In this document: one piece after another, positions 40,953-47,655 of the stretch
Layout: each line of letters starts with the position of its first letter
How positions within the stretch are numbered: position 1 is the stretch's first letter
From: a virus
IMG/VR virus record: IMGVR_UViG_3300022602_000038
Location: 1-64,000 of that record
Reading direction: 5' to 3' (one strand)
Length of the DNA stretch: 64,000 nucleotides
Program-made: the position numbers and the translations under genes
Notes under the pieces: model-generated
What the model saw: the letters and a program-made list of their open reading frames with translations, nothing else
The model's database searches: none
Told to the model about the DNA's origin: nothing

Positions 40953-41018
40953 ATATAGATCCGGTATTGGAAATTCGAATTTCTAAATCCAGAAGTGGTA
41001 CCAAATTTGGATGCACTA
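40953..41018. repeat. Dispersed palindromic repeat, copy 3
   Basis: ATATAGATCCGGTATTGG, then AAATTCGAATTTCTAAATCC, AGAAGTGGTACCAAATTTGG and ATGCACTA. Followed 83 bp on by copy 4. Confidence 0.85.
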
Positions 41019-41035
41019 CCCAATTTGACTTATGT

Positions 41036-41101
41036 ATATAGATCCGGTATTAGAAATTCAAATATTAAAATCCAGAAGTGGTACCAAATTCAAATACACT
41101 A
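41036..41101. repeat. Dispersed palindromic repeat, copy 4
   Basis: ATATAGATCCGGTATTAG, AAATTCAAATATTAAAATCC, AGAAGTGGTACCAAATTC and ATACACTA; the palindrome centre is mutated relative to copy 3. Confidence 0.85.
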
Positions 41102-41151
41102 TCTGAAACAAATAGCTTGATTAGAGTAATAAACAATATACAAACATATAA

Positions 41152-41382
41152 ATGAAACAACAACCCCTTAACATTAATAGAAAGATACTACTCAATAGCA
41201 TTATACAATTGGCTGAAATAGCTAGCGTATATGAACAAGAGGACATCAGTCAAGTACTCTTTGCTACTGCTGGTACCATTCATGCTAATAGCACCCCACA
41301 ACTAGCCCAACACATCATGCCCTTTGTTAAGAAAGAACTTGATAGAGTAACCTTCCTACAACGCACCACCGATAACAACTAA
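41152..41382 (+). CDS. Hypothetical small helical protein
   Basis: 76 residues (ILLNSIIQLAEIASVYEQED; LAQHIMPFVKKELDRVTFLQ). An early-type TTGATT promoter lies about 40 nt upstream. Stop overlaps next start (TAATG). Confidence 0.55.
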   Translation: MKQQPLNINRKILLNSIIQLAEIASVYEQEDISQVLFATAGTIHANSTPQLAQHIMPFVKKELDRVTFLQRTTDNN

Positions 41383-41558
41383 TGCTCTATACACTACACT
41401 GGACCAGACCTAATGGCCAGATCATTACCGGCACCATTACCTTTAATGAAGAGGATACATTCTTTGGTATCAAACTCTATAACAATAATAGATGGCTTGC
41501 TACAGCACACCACTCGCTATATGAAGGAGGCTTTTATAGAGTAACACTCCAATCATAA
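41382..41558 (+). CDS. Small hypothetical protein
   Basis: 58 residues, beta-rich (LHWTRPNGQIITGTITFNEE; GGFYRVTLQS). Coupled to the preceding gene through TAATG. Followed within 3 bp by a strong composite hairpin. Confidence 0.5.
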   Translation: MLYTLHWTRPNGQIITGTITFNEEDTFFGIKLYNNNRWLATAHHSLYEGGFYRVTLQS

Positions 41559-41560
41559 CC

Positions 41561-41613
41561 AAGTCCCGTTTCTGACTATGGTTTGTTTCCAAACCAGGTT
41601 TTCAAACGGACTT
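41561..41613. ncRNA. Composite hairpin, candidate structured RNA
   Basis: Outer stem AAGTCCCGTTT/AAACGGACTT (one bulged C) encloses GGTTTG-tttc-CAAACC. No T-run follows, so not a standard terminator. Confidence 0.45.
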
Positions 41614-41874
41614 AAGCGCACAAATTAACTTTATATACACAATAGAAAAAAATCAATAAAAAACTGCATGCCAACTTTTTAGCACATCCCCGTAGGCAAA
41701 TTCCCATAGTACGCTTTTCTTCAGTAATCCCGTTTTTTGCGTAACACAAATTTTTTTTCGCGCGAATTTTTTTTTGGCTAAATTACATATATGGGGGTTT
41801 TGGGTAATCCCGTATATACAGTGCGCAGGTATAATAATACATAAAGAGGTAGTTGTTATGGGTGCATGATTACA
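41614..41874. other. Intergenic, nothing recognised
   Basis: About 260 bp with homopolymer T and A runs and two short AATCCCGT direct repeats (41728 and 41807 areas). No convincing ORF on either strand. Confidence 0.5.
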
Positions 41875-41880
41875 TAAGTA
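41875..41880 (+). promoter_or_regulatory. Late-type promoter core (CATAAGTA)
   Basis: TAAGTA ends 10 nt before ATG 41891. Confidence 0.42.
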
Positions 41881-41890
41881 TTGGGTACTC

Positions 41891-42268
41891 ATGCAAGCAC
41901 GTTCTATAAAAATATTACAAGAAGCATACGAACAAGTTAACCGGAGTAGAATGCACAGTATCACTAAGCCGGTGATGAACGAGAGAGGCGGCGAACAAGA
42001 AGACGATGATGATATCAACTCGGCAGCTGACGGGGCAACGCTACACATAGCTAAAGCCGGCATATGGTCTGTAGTGAACGGGTTCTTAAGGGGTAATTTA
42101 ACGTTTATTGGTAAGGGTGGTAAAGTTTACACTTTATCTATGGTAGACAAGCTATTGCAATCGGCTACTAATAAGGAGGAATTAAGGCACGTATTTGACT
42201 TATTAGATATGGAGAGGTATATGAGTGGTAAAGCACCGGAACGATTTGACCCATCTAACAACGAATAA
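41891..42268 (+). CDS. CTS-like protein
   Basis: 125 residues. N-terminus MQARSIKILQEAYEQVNRS, with LQE then AY matching the family of CTS-like starts. An acidic linker (ERGGEQEDDDD) precedes a helical domain (WSVVNGFLRGNLTFIGKGGK; VDKLLQSATNKEELRHVFDL). No C-terminal tag. TAAGTA upstream and terminator downstream make it a monocistronic late gene; a candidate packaged protein. Confidence 0.6.
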   Translation: MQARSIKILQEAYEQVNRSRMHSITKPVMNERGGEQEDDDDINSAADGATLHIAKAGIWSVVNGFLRGNLTFIGKGGKVYTLSMVDKLLQSATNKEELRHVFDLLDMERYMSGKAPERFDPSNNE

Positions 42269-42287
42269 CTATAAATTTATATAAGAT

Positions 42288-42321
42288 ATCCCAAACTGAG
42301 AAAAGGTTTGGGATTTTTTTT
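42288..42321 (+). terminator. Rho-independent terminator
   Basis: ATCCCAAAC-tgagaaaag-GTTTGGGATTTTTTTT. Confidence 0.88.
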
Positions 42322-42387
42322 GCGCGTAATTTTTTAGTTGCTTTTCCCTATATAGGGGTTATTATTATATCCGTATTAATAACAATT

Positions 42388-42756
42388 ATGCATATGTACA
42401 AATCTGAATTTTTCAAGCAACTATACACGGCTTCTCTGCAGACGCTTGCCGGGAAGATGGACACCACACACTCTACAGACAAGTTTACTGTAGCTACTGA
42501 GGCATGGAGGTTGGCACAGATTGCAGAGTTTGTGTATAGTAGGGAGGTGGATAAAACTGATATACAGAAAGATAGGGAACTAAGCGAGAGTATAGCTCAA
42601 TTGAACCGTAGTATGTCTAGTAATAAGCCTGACAGTTATGCTAGTAATAATGAGGCTGTTAAGGAGACGACGGAGAGTAATAAGGTTAACCTATCCGGTT
42701 ATAAGAAGACCATGAATACTATTAACCCGTACCCTTCTAATTACTACGAACTTTAA
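42388..42756 (+). CDS. Hypothetical protein
   Basis: 122 residues. The N-terminal MHMYKSEFFKQLYTASLQ and following helix (ATEAWRLAQIAEFVYSREVD) give way to a Ser/Asn-rich tail. No LxE site at the conserved position, so I do not count it among CTS-like proteins. Unknown family. Confidence 0.5.
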   Translation: MHMYKSEFFKQLYTASLQTLAGKMDTTHSTDKFTVATEAWRLAQIAEFVYSREVDKTDIQKDRELSESIAQLNRSMSSNKPDSYASNNEAVKETTESNKVNLSGYKKTMNTINPYPSNYYEL

Positions 42757-42802
42757 CTGGTTTAAAACGGGATATAACGTAGTTATCTAATAAGTTAATA
42801 TT

Positions 42803-42848
42803 AAGCGTAGCTGGGGGGTGCCTGCGGCGGGAGGATCAAGCTACGCTT
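42803..42848 (+). ncRNA. GC-rich hairpin upstream of the 42866 gene
   Basis: Perfect stem AAGCGTAGCT/AGCTACGCTT around a 26-nt G-rich loop (GGGGGGTGCCTGCGGCGGGA is its first part), ending 17 nt before ATG 42866. No T-run. Possibly a translational regulator or RNA element. Confidence 0.45.
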
Positions 42849-42865
42849 GATAAAAGTAACTCTAT

Positions 42866-43672
42866 ATGAATCTATTTAATTTGTTTAAGAAGAAAAGTAA
42901 TAAGGTGAGGTTTATTAACCCAATACCGGGGTTGGCGGCTGCGCATCCTATTATTGAAGCCCAGGACCTAAAACGGGAGTGGATGGAGCGCAATGCCAAG
43001 GACATGGCCTTGCAAAAAGAAATGCTCAAAACATGCCCCATGGATAAGATAAAGGGACTGGTCATGTCCACGGGCTTTATTATACGGTGCCCGGGCATTC
43101 GTACTGTTCAAAATACCGGCTACATCGTGCCCCTACCCTATGATGTGGTGATTGAAACGTACGGGGACGGGGAGAAGTTCAATACCGTGTTCTTTGTACC
43201 GGACAATGCTGCTTATAAAACCTCTATTGATTATCACCCCAAAGAACAGTACCACAATTATATCCCTGTACCGGACAATACTCTTAAAACGTTGATTAAA
43301 ATAGGTACCGGGTGGAACATTGTACCAGATGAAAACTATGTGTGGATGTTTTGCCCGGTGTTACATTCTGGGGAAACACGCTTTACGGTGGCTACCGGCA
43401 TAGTGGATCCTTATCTTGACCCACAAATCAATGCTCAGCTATTCTGGCACGTACTCAAGGGCAGAACCTTTATTAAAGCCGGTACCCCACTACTTCAAAT
43501 AATTCCTTTACCGCGTAACTTTGTACAACCAGAGTTTGAATGCGGTATGGGCAATATAACTGACTTTAATAAATTATTAGGTAACTTTAATGCTAATAAA
43601 GTATCCTCTAATAGAGATTATCGTAAATTAAATGAATCCGGTCAACGTCTTTGGAACGATCCTACTACTTAA
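42866..43672 (+). CDS. Hypothetical protein, same family as the 11628 gene
   Basis: 268 residues. Shares the CPxxxxxxNTGYIVPLPYDV and KGRTFIKAGTPLLQIIPL blocks with the 11628 protein (DUF6065-like layout). The 5' half is much more GC-rich in codon third positions than neighbours, reverting near base 43500, as if joined from different sources. Stop and next ATG are adjacent (TAAATG), so it is co-translated with the 2OG oxygenase. Confidence 0.6.
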   Translation: MNLFNLFKKKSNKVRFINPIPGLAAAHPIIEAQDLKREWMERNAKDMALQKEMLKTCPMDKIKGLVMSTGFIIRCPGIRTVQNTGYIVPLPYDVVIETYGDGEKFNTVFFVPDNAAYKTSIDYHPKEQYHNYIPVPDNTLKTLIKIGTGWNIVPDENYVWMFCPVLHSGETRFTVATGIVDPYLDPQINAQLFWHVLKGRTFIKAGTPLLQIIPLPRNFVQPEFECGMGNITDFNKLLGNFNANKVSSNRDYRKLNESGQRLWNDPTT

Positions 43673-44329
43673 ATGAAAATACCAGTCTTTGATACCTTTA
43701 TAGATGTGTTCGAGTTTACTAGAGTTGATGATTACCCTGGTAAAGAGTTTTTTGATTCAAAAGTAGAAGAGCTATTTAACTTACCACAAGTAGTTAACGC
43801 AAAAACTCCTATCACTGAACGCAACGGAAATGCTCTATCTACTATTCATTTATGCAGTGGTAAATTTAGAAAACATATACTGTATTTTTTACAACTAACA
43901 GATCATGTTTTAGGGGTATGGATAATAGAGCAATTAAGAATTGCAGGAATAGATTATAATCTTAGTAGAACCCGAGATGTTACTGCGTATAAGTTTCATC
44001 GGGCATGGGCCAATAGAATGTTTAAAGGTTGTGATGGACAGGCCCACAGACATAAATTACCAGGCGAGGAGAAGCCTGATTTAGTAGCCATTTATTATCA
44101 TCAAGTACCGGATAATAGTGCAGAGTTAATCTTTATTAATGAAAAAGATATGTCTATAGGTGTTGGTAAACATTACTTAGAATATCCAGAAGAACAACGG
44201 TTCCACTTTAAACCAAAAGCCGGAATGCTTGTAGTACATGATCCGCATATAATGCATGCCATTTCTACCCACCAAAGCGATTTACCCCGGACGTGTATTA
44301 TATTTGAACCGGCTTATAAACAGATTTAA
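43673..44329 (+). CDS. 2OG-Fe(II) oxygenase-like protein
   Basis: 218 residues. H125-R-H127 in GQAHRHKLPG, distal H195 (HIMHAIS) and R206 (LPRTCIIFEP) fit the cyanophage-type 2OG oxygenase layout with HxH in place of HxD. LVAIYYHQVPDNSAELIFI forms the core strands. Coupled to the 42866 gene; substrate unknown. Confidence 0.7.
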   Translation: MKIPVFDTFIDVFEFTRVDDYPGKEFFDSKVEELFNLPQVVNAKTPITERNGNALSTIHLCSGKFRKHILYFLQLTDHVLGVWIIEQLRIAGIDYNLSRTRDVTAYKFHRAWANRMFKGCDGQAHRHKLPGEEKPDLVAIYYHQVPDNSAELIFINEKDMSIGVGKHYLEYPEEQRFHFKPKAGMLVVHDPHIMHAISTHQSDLPRTCIIFEPAYKQI

Positions 44330-44362
44330 ACGAATCTTAATCTTTATTATTCTATCCGGTGG

Positions 44363-44370
44363 TATAAATA
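44363..44370 (+). promoter_or_regulatory. Exact T4-type late promoter TATAAATA
   Basis: GGTATAAATA ends 9 nt before ATG 44380. Confidence 0.58.
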
Positions 44371-44379
44371 TTTTCTTTC

Positions 44380-45441
44380 ATGGGCGCGCAGCATATACTT
44401 TTTATTTTAAAACGTAGAGAAGATTATAATCCAATGGGTTATAACCCTAAAGGTTTGAGTACCGGACTCTACAATTCAGCTTCTTTTATGGTTAATATGC
44501 TTAATAAAAATGGCATTAAAGCTTCTATGGAAGTAGCCATTGATAATAATTGTATTGATCGGTTAGTTACCTTACACAAACCTACTCACGTTATAATAGA
44601 AGCCTTGTGGGTGGTGCCGCAAAAGTTTGCTGAACTTATTCCTCTACACCCTACTGTAAAGTGGATAGTGCGTTTACATTCTGAAATGCCTTTTATGGCA
44701 GGTGAAGGTATAGCTATGAATTGGTTAGGAGATTACCTTTCCTACTCTAATGTTTCGTTAGGTGTGAATGCACCTCGTATGCATAATGAAGTACAAACAT
44801 ATGCTAAAATAAAGTATAAGTGGACTAAAAAACAAGTAAATGAACGAGTAATTTATTTACCTAACTATTACCCACAAGAGTATTGGGCACCTCGTGGTAT
44901 TATAAAAAAATTACAAGTAGTAGATGTAGGTTGTTTTGGTGCTATTAGACCTTTAAAAAACCATTTAGTACAAGCTTTCGGTGCATTAAAGTTTGCTGAA
45001 AAAATAGGCAAACAGTTACGTTTTCATGTTAATATAGGTCGTACTGAAATGAAAGGTGAACCAGTAATTAATAATATTAAAGGACTGTTTATGCAATTAG
45101 CTGATTCCGGTCACCAGCTTATATGTCATGAGTGGTCAGAAAGAGAACAGTTCTTAGAACTTTGTAGGTCTATGGACATTGGTATGCAATGTAACTTTAG
45201 CGAAACATTTAATATAGTAGGAGCTGATTTAATTAGCCAAGGTGTACCATTAGTTGCTACAAAAGAAGTGCCTTGGTCTAGTTGTATCTTTAATGCAGAT
45301 CCTACAGAGAGTGATGATATATGTAAAGCATTACTAGCATCTTATTATTTTCCTGGTTTAAATGTACGAATTAATCAACGGAATTTGACTAAGTATACTA
45401 ATCAGACTGCTAAGGTCTGGTTCAAACAATTTAAATCATGA
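44380..45441 (+). CDS. GT-B glycosyltransferase (GT4-like)
   Basis: 353 residues. N-terminal Rossmann-like half (THVIIEALWVVPQKFAELIP; TVKWIVRLHSEMPF), linker with YLPNYYP, then C-terminal half VVDVGCFGAIRPLKNHLVQA, ICHEWSEREQFLELC and NFSETFNIVGADLISQGVPL. The last resembles the GT4 E-x7-E nucleotide-sugar site, with Asp at the second acid position. It could glycosylate DNA, a virion protein or cell surface; none is indicated by context. Preceded by an exact TATAAATA. Confidence 0.78.
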   Translation: MGAQHILFILKRREDYNPMGYNPKGLSTGLYNSASFMVNMLNKNGIKASMEVAIDNNCIDRLVTLHKPTHVIIEALWVVPQKFAELIPLHPTVKWIVRLHSEMPFMAGEGIAMNWLGDYLSYSNVSLGVNAPRMHNEVQTYAKIKYKWTKKQVNERVIYLPNYYPQEYWAPRGIIKKLQVVDVGCFGAIRPLKNHLVQAFGALKFAEKIGKQLRFHVNIGRTEMKGEPVINNIKGLFMQLADSGHQLICHEWSEREQFLELCRSMDIGMQCNFSETFNIVGADLISQGVPLVATKEVPWSSCIFNADPTESDDICKALLASYYFPGLNVRINQRNLTKYTNQTAKVWFKQFKS

Positions 45442-45656
45442 AGGCTAATAAACACAAGACCACTAAACACACTGTACATGTATTTACATGGGTAAACGGC
45501 GCGCTAGAACGAGTTACTCACAGACACAACTCGTACAAAGAATCTACAGACTTTGTTAAGCGTTGGCCTTGCCATGTTGCTAAAATATATGACGAAGAAG
45601 GTAACATGGTGTATGAATACAATAAAGAGCCGTTACCACAAGGTGTTTACGCCTAA
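45438..45656 (+). CDS. Hypothetical small basic protein
   Basis: 72 residues, Lys/His-rich, beta pattern (TVHVFTWVNGALERVTHRHN; HVAKIYDEEGNMVYEYN). ATGA overlap with the glycosyltransferase. Last plus-strand gene before a bidirectional terminator. Confidence 0.55.
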   Translation: MKANKHKTTKHTVHVFTWVNGALERVTHRHNSYKESTDFVKRWPCHVAKIYDEEGNMVYEYNKEPLPQGVYA

Positions 45657-45657
45657 T

Positions 45658-45690
45658 AAAAAAGCCGTAGATTTATTCTACGGCTTTTAT
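45658..45690. terminator. Bidirectional terminator
   Basis: AAAAAGCCGTAG-atttatt-CTACGGCTTTTATTTTTT, between convergent genes. Confidence 0.85.
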
Positions 45691-45693
45691 TTT

Positions 45694-45822
45694 TTATTTA
45701 ATCTTTCGTGTTCGTATCTTTCCAGCATCTGAACGTCGTGCACGGGACTTTTGTCCCATCATACGTCCATATCTAGACATCATCTTATTCGGTGCAATAC
45801 TGTTTTTAGTTTTATATGCCAT
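45694..45822 (-). CDS. Tiny basic protein 1 (MAYK-RSDxGK family)
   Basis: 42 residues starting MAYKTKNSIAPNKMMSRYGR and ending RRSDAGKIRTRKIK. Paralogous to the 47085 protein (MAYKPKNSI; RSDKGKKR). Strongly basic and too short for a known fold; nucleic-acid or capsid binding plausible. Confidence 0.55.
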   Translation of the reverse strand: MAYKTKNSIAPNKMMSRYGRMMGQKSRARRSDAGKIRTRKIK

Positions 45823-45861
45823 AATTAAATGTTATTAATTGTTAATATTGAGTTTATTGAC

Positions 45862-46443
45862 TTAAAGTCTATCTTTATATTTGTATATATATTTGGTTGG
45901 TAGTAAAGATATATTAAGTAGTACTCTTAAATTGTTTTCAAAAGGAAGTTTACCACTATGCTTAATATCATTATTAAAGTAAACAAGGGTACCTTTTTTA
46001 GGTGATACTGCTTTATATATCTCATTCTTTTCATTAAAGAAAACTGTATCCCCATCACTATCGTTTACATAGTATATAACTGATATTGCTTCTTTAAAAG
46101 GAGTATCTATATGTGGACCGTTAAACCAATCCTTTTCATAGTCTTGTTGAGGGTAAGTAATATTTGCTTTAAATCTTATTATATACATATCTTCATTTAA
46201 TAACGAAGATAATTTTGTAATAATATGCTCAACATGTTCCCATTTAGTAGATATTTTTTTGTTGTAATTTACAAACCCGTGTACAAATTGACTAGTATCT
46301 TTAACCTGATCTGTATGAAATGAAATTTTTTCTGTTGTAAAATTACTGTAGTAATAAGGCACTTTTCTAGAAAAAATTAAGAGGTTTTCTAAAAAATCTT
46401 GTTGTTCTTTTTCTAAAAAGTTTTCTATTACAGTTATTTCCAT
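45862..46443 (-). CDS. 2OG-Fe(II) oxygenase, P4H type (copy 1)
   Basis: 193 residues. H111-I-D113, H162 (IKHSGKLPF) and R173 (LRVLLNISL) give a complete metal and 2OG site; SVIYYVNDSDGDTVFFNEKN is the P4H core. Paralogue of the adjacent 46462 gene, from tandem duplication. Apparently active; protein or small-molecule target unknown. Confidence 0.82.
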   Translation of the reverse strand: MEITVIENFLEKEQQDFLENLLIFSRKVPYYYSNFTTEKISFHTDQVKDTSQFVHGFVNYNKKISTKWEHVEHIITKLSSLLNEDMYIIRFKANITYPQQDYEKDWFNGPHIDTPFKEAISVIYYVNDSDGDTVFFNEKNEIYKAVSPKKGTLVYFNNDIKHSGKLPFENNLRVLLNISLLPTKYIYKYKDRL

Positions 46444-46461
46444 AATAAACTTACTTTTTTA

Positions 46462-47073
46462 TTAGTATACATTTTTTTCATCAGCTTCTCTTGCTTTAAG
46501 AACTAGATCTATATTTTTATTCCGAGTAATATTAAAATTTATTATTGAACGCATTTTAGTTTCAAAAGGTGGTTGTCCTGTATGAACAATATTGCTATTA
46601 AAATAGCAAATAGATCCTTTTTTAGGGGTTACTGCTTTACATACTTCATCTTTTTCATTAAAGAAAACCGTATCCCCGTCACTATCGTTTACATAATATA
46701 TACAAGCTAATACTTCTTTATAAGGAGAGTCTACATGAGGGTTATGAAAACTGTCTTTATTGTAATTTCGATGCGGATAATTAAAATTCATTTTACATCT
46801 AACTATAAACATTTGTTCATTAAACAATTCACATAATTTATTATAAATAGGTTTCACATCAATCCAAAACGGAGAAACCGCTTTATTGAAGCTCACAAAT
46901 TGATGAACAAATTGTGGAGTATCAATAACTTTATCATTTATAAATTCAGGTCTAGGCGTAGTACCTGGTTGGTAATACACGGGTAAACTTCTAGAATGCA
47001 ATAAAAGTTTTTCAATATGATCTTGCTGTTCTTTTTTAATAAAATCTTCTATTACTACTATTTCGTTTTCCAT
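46462..47073 (-). CDS. 2OG-Fe(II) oxygenase, P4H type (copy 2)
   Basis: 203 residues. H113-V-D115, H164 (NIVHTGQPPF) and R175 (MRSIINF) conserved. The VNDSDGDTVFFNEKDE block is shared with the neighbour. TAAGTA (minus, 47084-47079) lies 5 nt before the ATG, so both oxygenases are probably late genes. Both copies keep all ligands, implying retained activity and perhaps different substrates. Confidence 0.82.
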   Translation of the reverse strand: MENEIVVIEDFIKKEQQDHIEKLLLHSRSLPVYYQPGTTPRPEFINDKVIDTPQFVHQFVSFNKAVSPFWIDVKPIYNKLCELFNEQMFIVRCKMNFNYPHRNYNKDSFHNPHVDSPYKEVLACIYYVNDSDGDTVFFNEKDEVCKAVTPKKGSICYFNSNIVHTGQPPFETKMRSIINFNITRNKNIDLVLKAREADEKNVY

Positions 47074-47084
47074 TATAATACTTA

Positions 47085-47201
47085 CTAGCGTTTCTTACCC
47101 TTATCTGATCTTTGTTTTCTGTATTTTGGCAATCCTAGCTTACGCATTGACTTCGCCATTGTACCAGAAATGAGAATACTATTTTTAGGTTTATATGCCA
47201 T
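47085..47201 (-). CDS. Tiny basic protein 2 (MAYK-RSDxGK family)
   Basis: 38 residues, MAYKPKNSILISGTMAKSMR to RSDKGKKR. Paralogue of the 45694 protein, with the same MAYK start and RSD-x-GK tail. Confidence 0.55.
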   Translation of the reverse strand: MAYKPKNSILISGTMAKSMRKLGLPKYRKQRSDKGKKR

Positions 47202-47202
47202 G

Positions 47203-47340
47203 TTACTTTCTTTTTCTACCTTTATCAGAACGAGTGGCCCGTATTGTTTTAGCAACACCTCCACGAGAGCGGTATTCTGCAGCTTTTGATTTACTAATGT
47301 GACCGTTTGGGATGATCACTCCCCATTTATTAGTTGCCAT
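47203..47340 (-). CDS. Tiny basic protein 3 (RSDKG tail)
   Basis: 45 residues, MATNKWGVIIPNGHISKSKA to ATRSDKGRKRK. N-terminus differs but the RSDKG-basic tail matches the two others. One base separates it from the 47085 gene. Confidence 0.55.
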   Translation of the reverse strand: MATNKWGVIIPNGHISKSKAAEYRSRGGVAKTIRATRSDKGRKRK

Positions 47341-47343
47341 AAA

Positions 47344-47595
47344 TTAACCCTCAAAATCAATTTGATTAAAGTCGTTTTCAGAATCAGCAACTTTCTTTTC
47401 AAACTTTGCAAACTCAAAACCGTTTGCACATTTCTTTGCTGCATCAAACATTTCACCAGGATTGCTAAATCTACCTTTTGCAATCACTTCATTAACACGA
47501 GAGTATAAACTTGCGTCTTTAAATCTAAGGATCTTACCATTTGGAAAGCTAAGGGCATAACTACCTTTGCTTTTAGTTTTAATAATTTTAGCCAT
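47344..47595 (-). CDS. Hypothetical protein
   Basis: 83 residues: basic N-terminus, ALSFPNGKILRFKDASLYSR strand/helix, AAKKCANGFEFAKFEKKVAD, acidic C-terminus. First gene of the leftward block, divergent from terminase. Family unknown. Confidence 0.55.
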   Translation of the reverse strand: MAKIIKTKSKGSYALSFPNGKILRFKDASLYSRVNEVIAKGRFSNPGEMFDAAKKCANGFEFAKFEKKVADSENDFNQIDFEG

Positions 47596-47640
47596 ATTTT
47601 ATGATATATTATTATAGTATATATTTTTAGGAAATCAACG

Positions 47641-47646
47641 TAAGTA
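47641..47646 (+). promoter_or_regulatory. Late-type promoter core (TAAGTA) for terminase
   Basis: CGTAAGTA ends 9 nt before ATG 47656. Confidence 0.42.
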
Positions 47647-47655
47647 TTGGAATAA

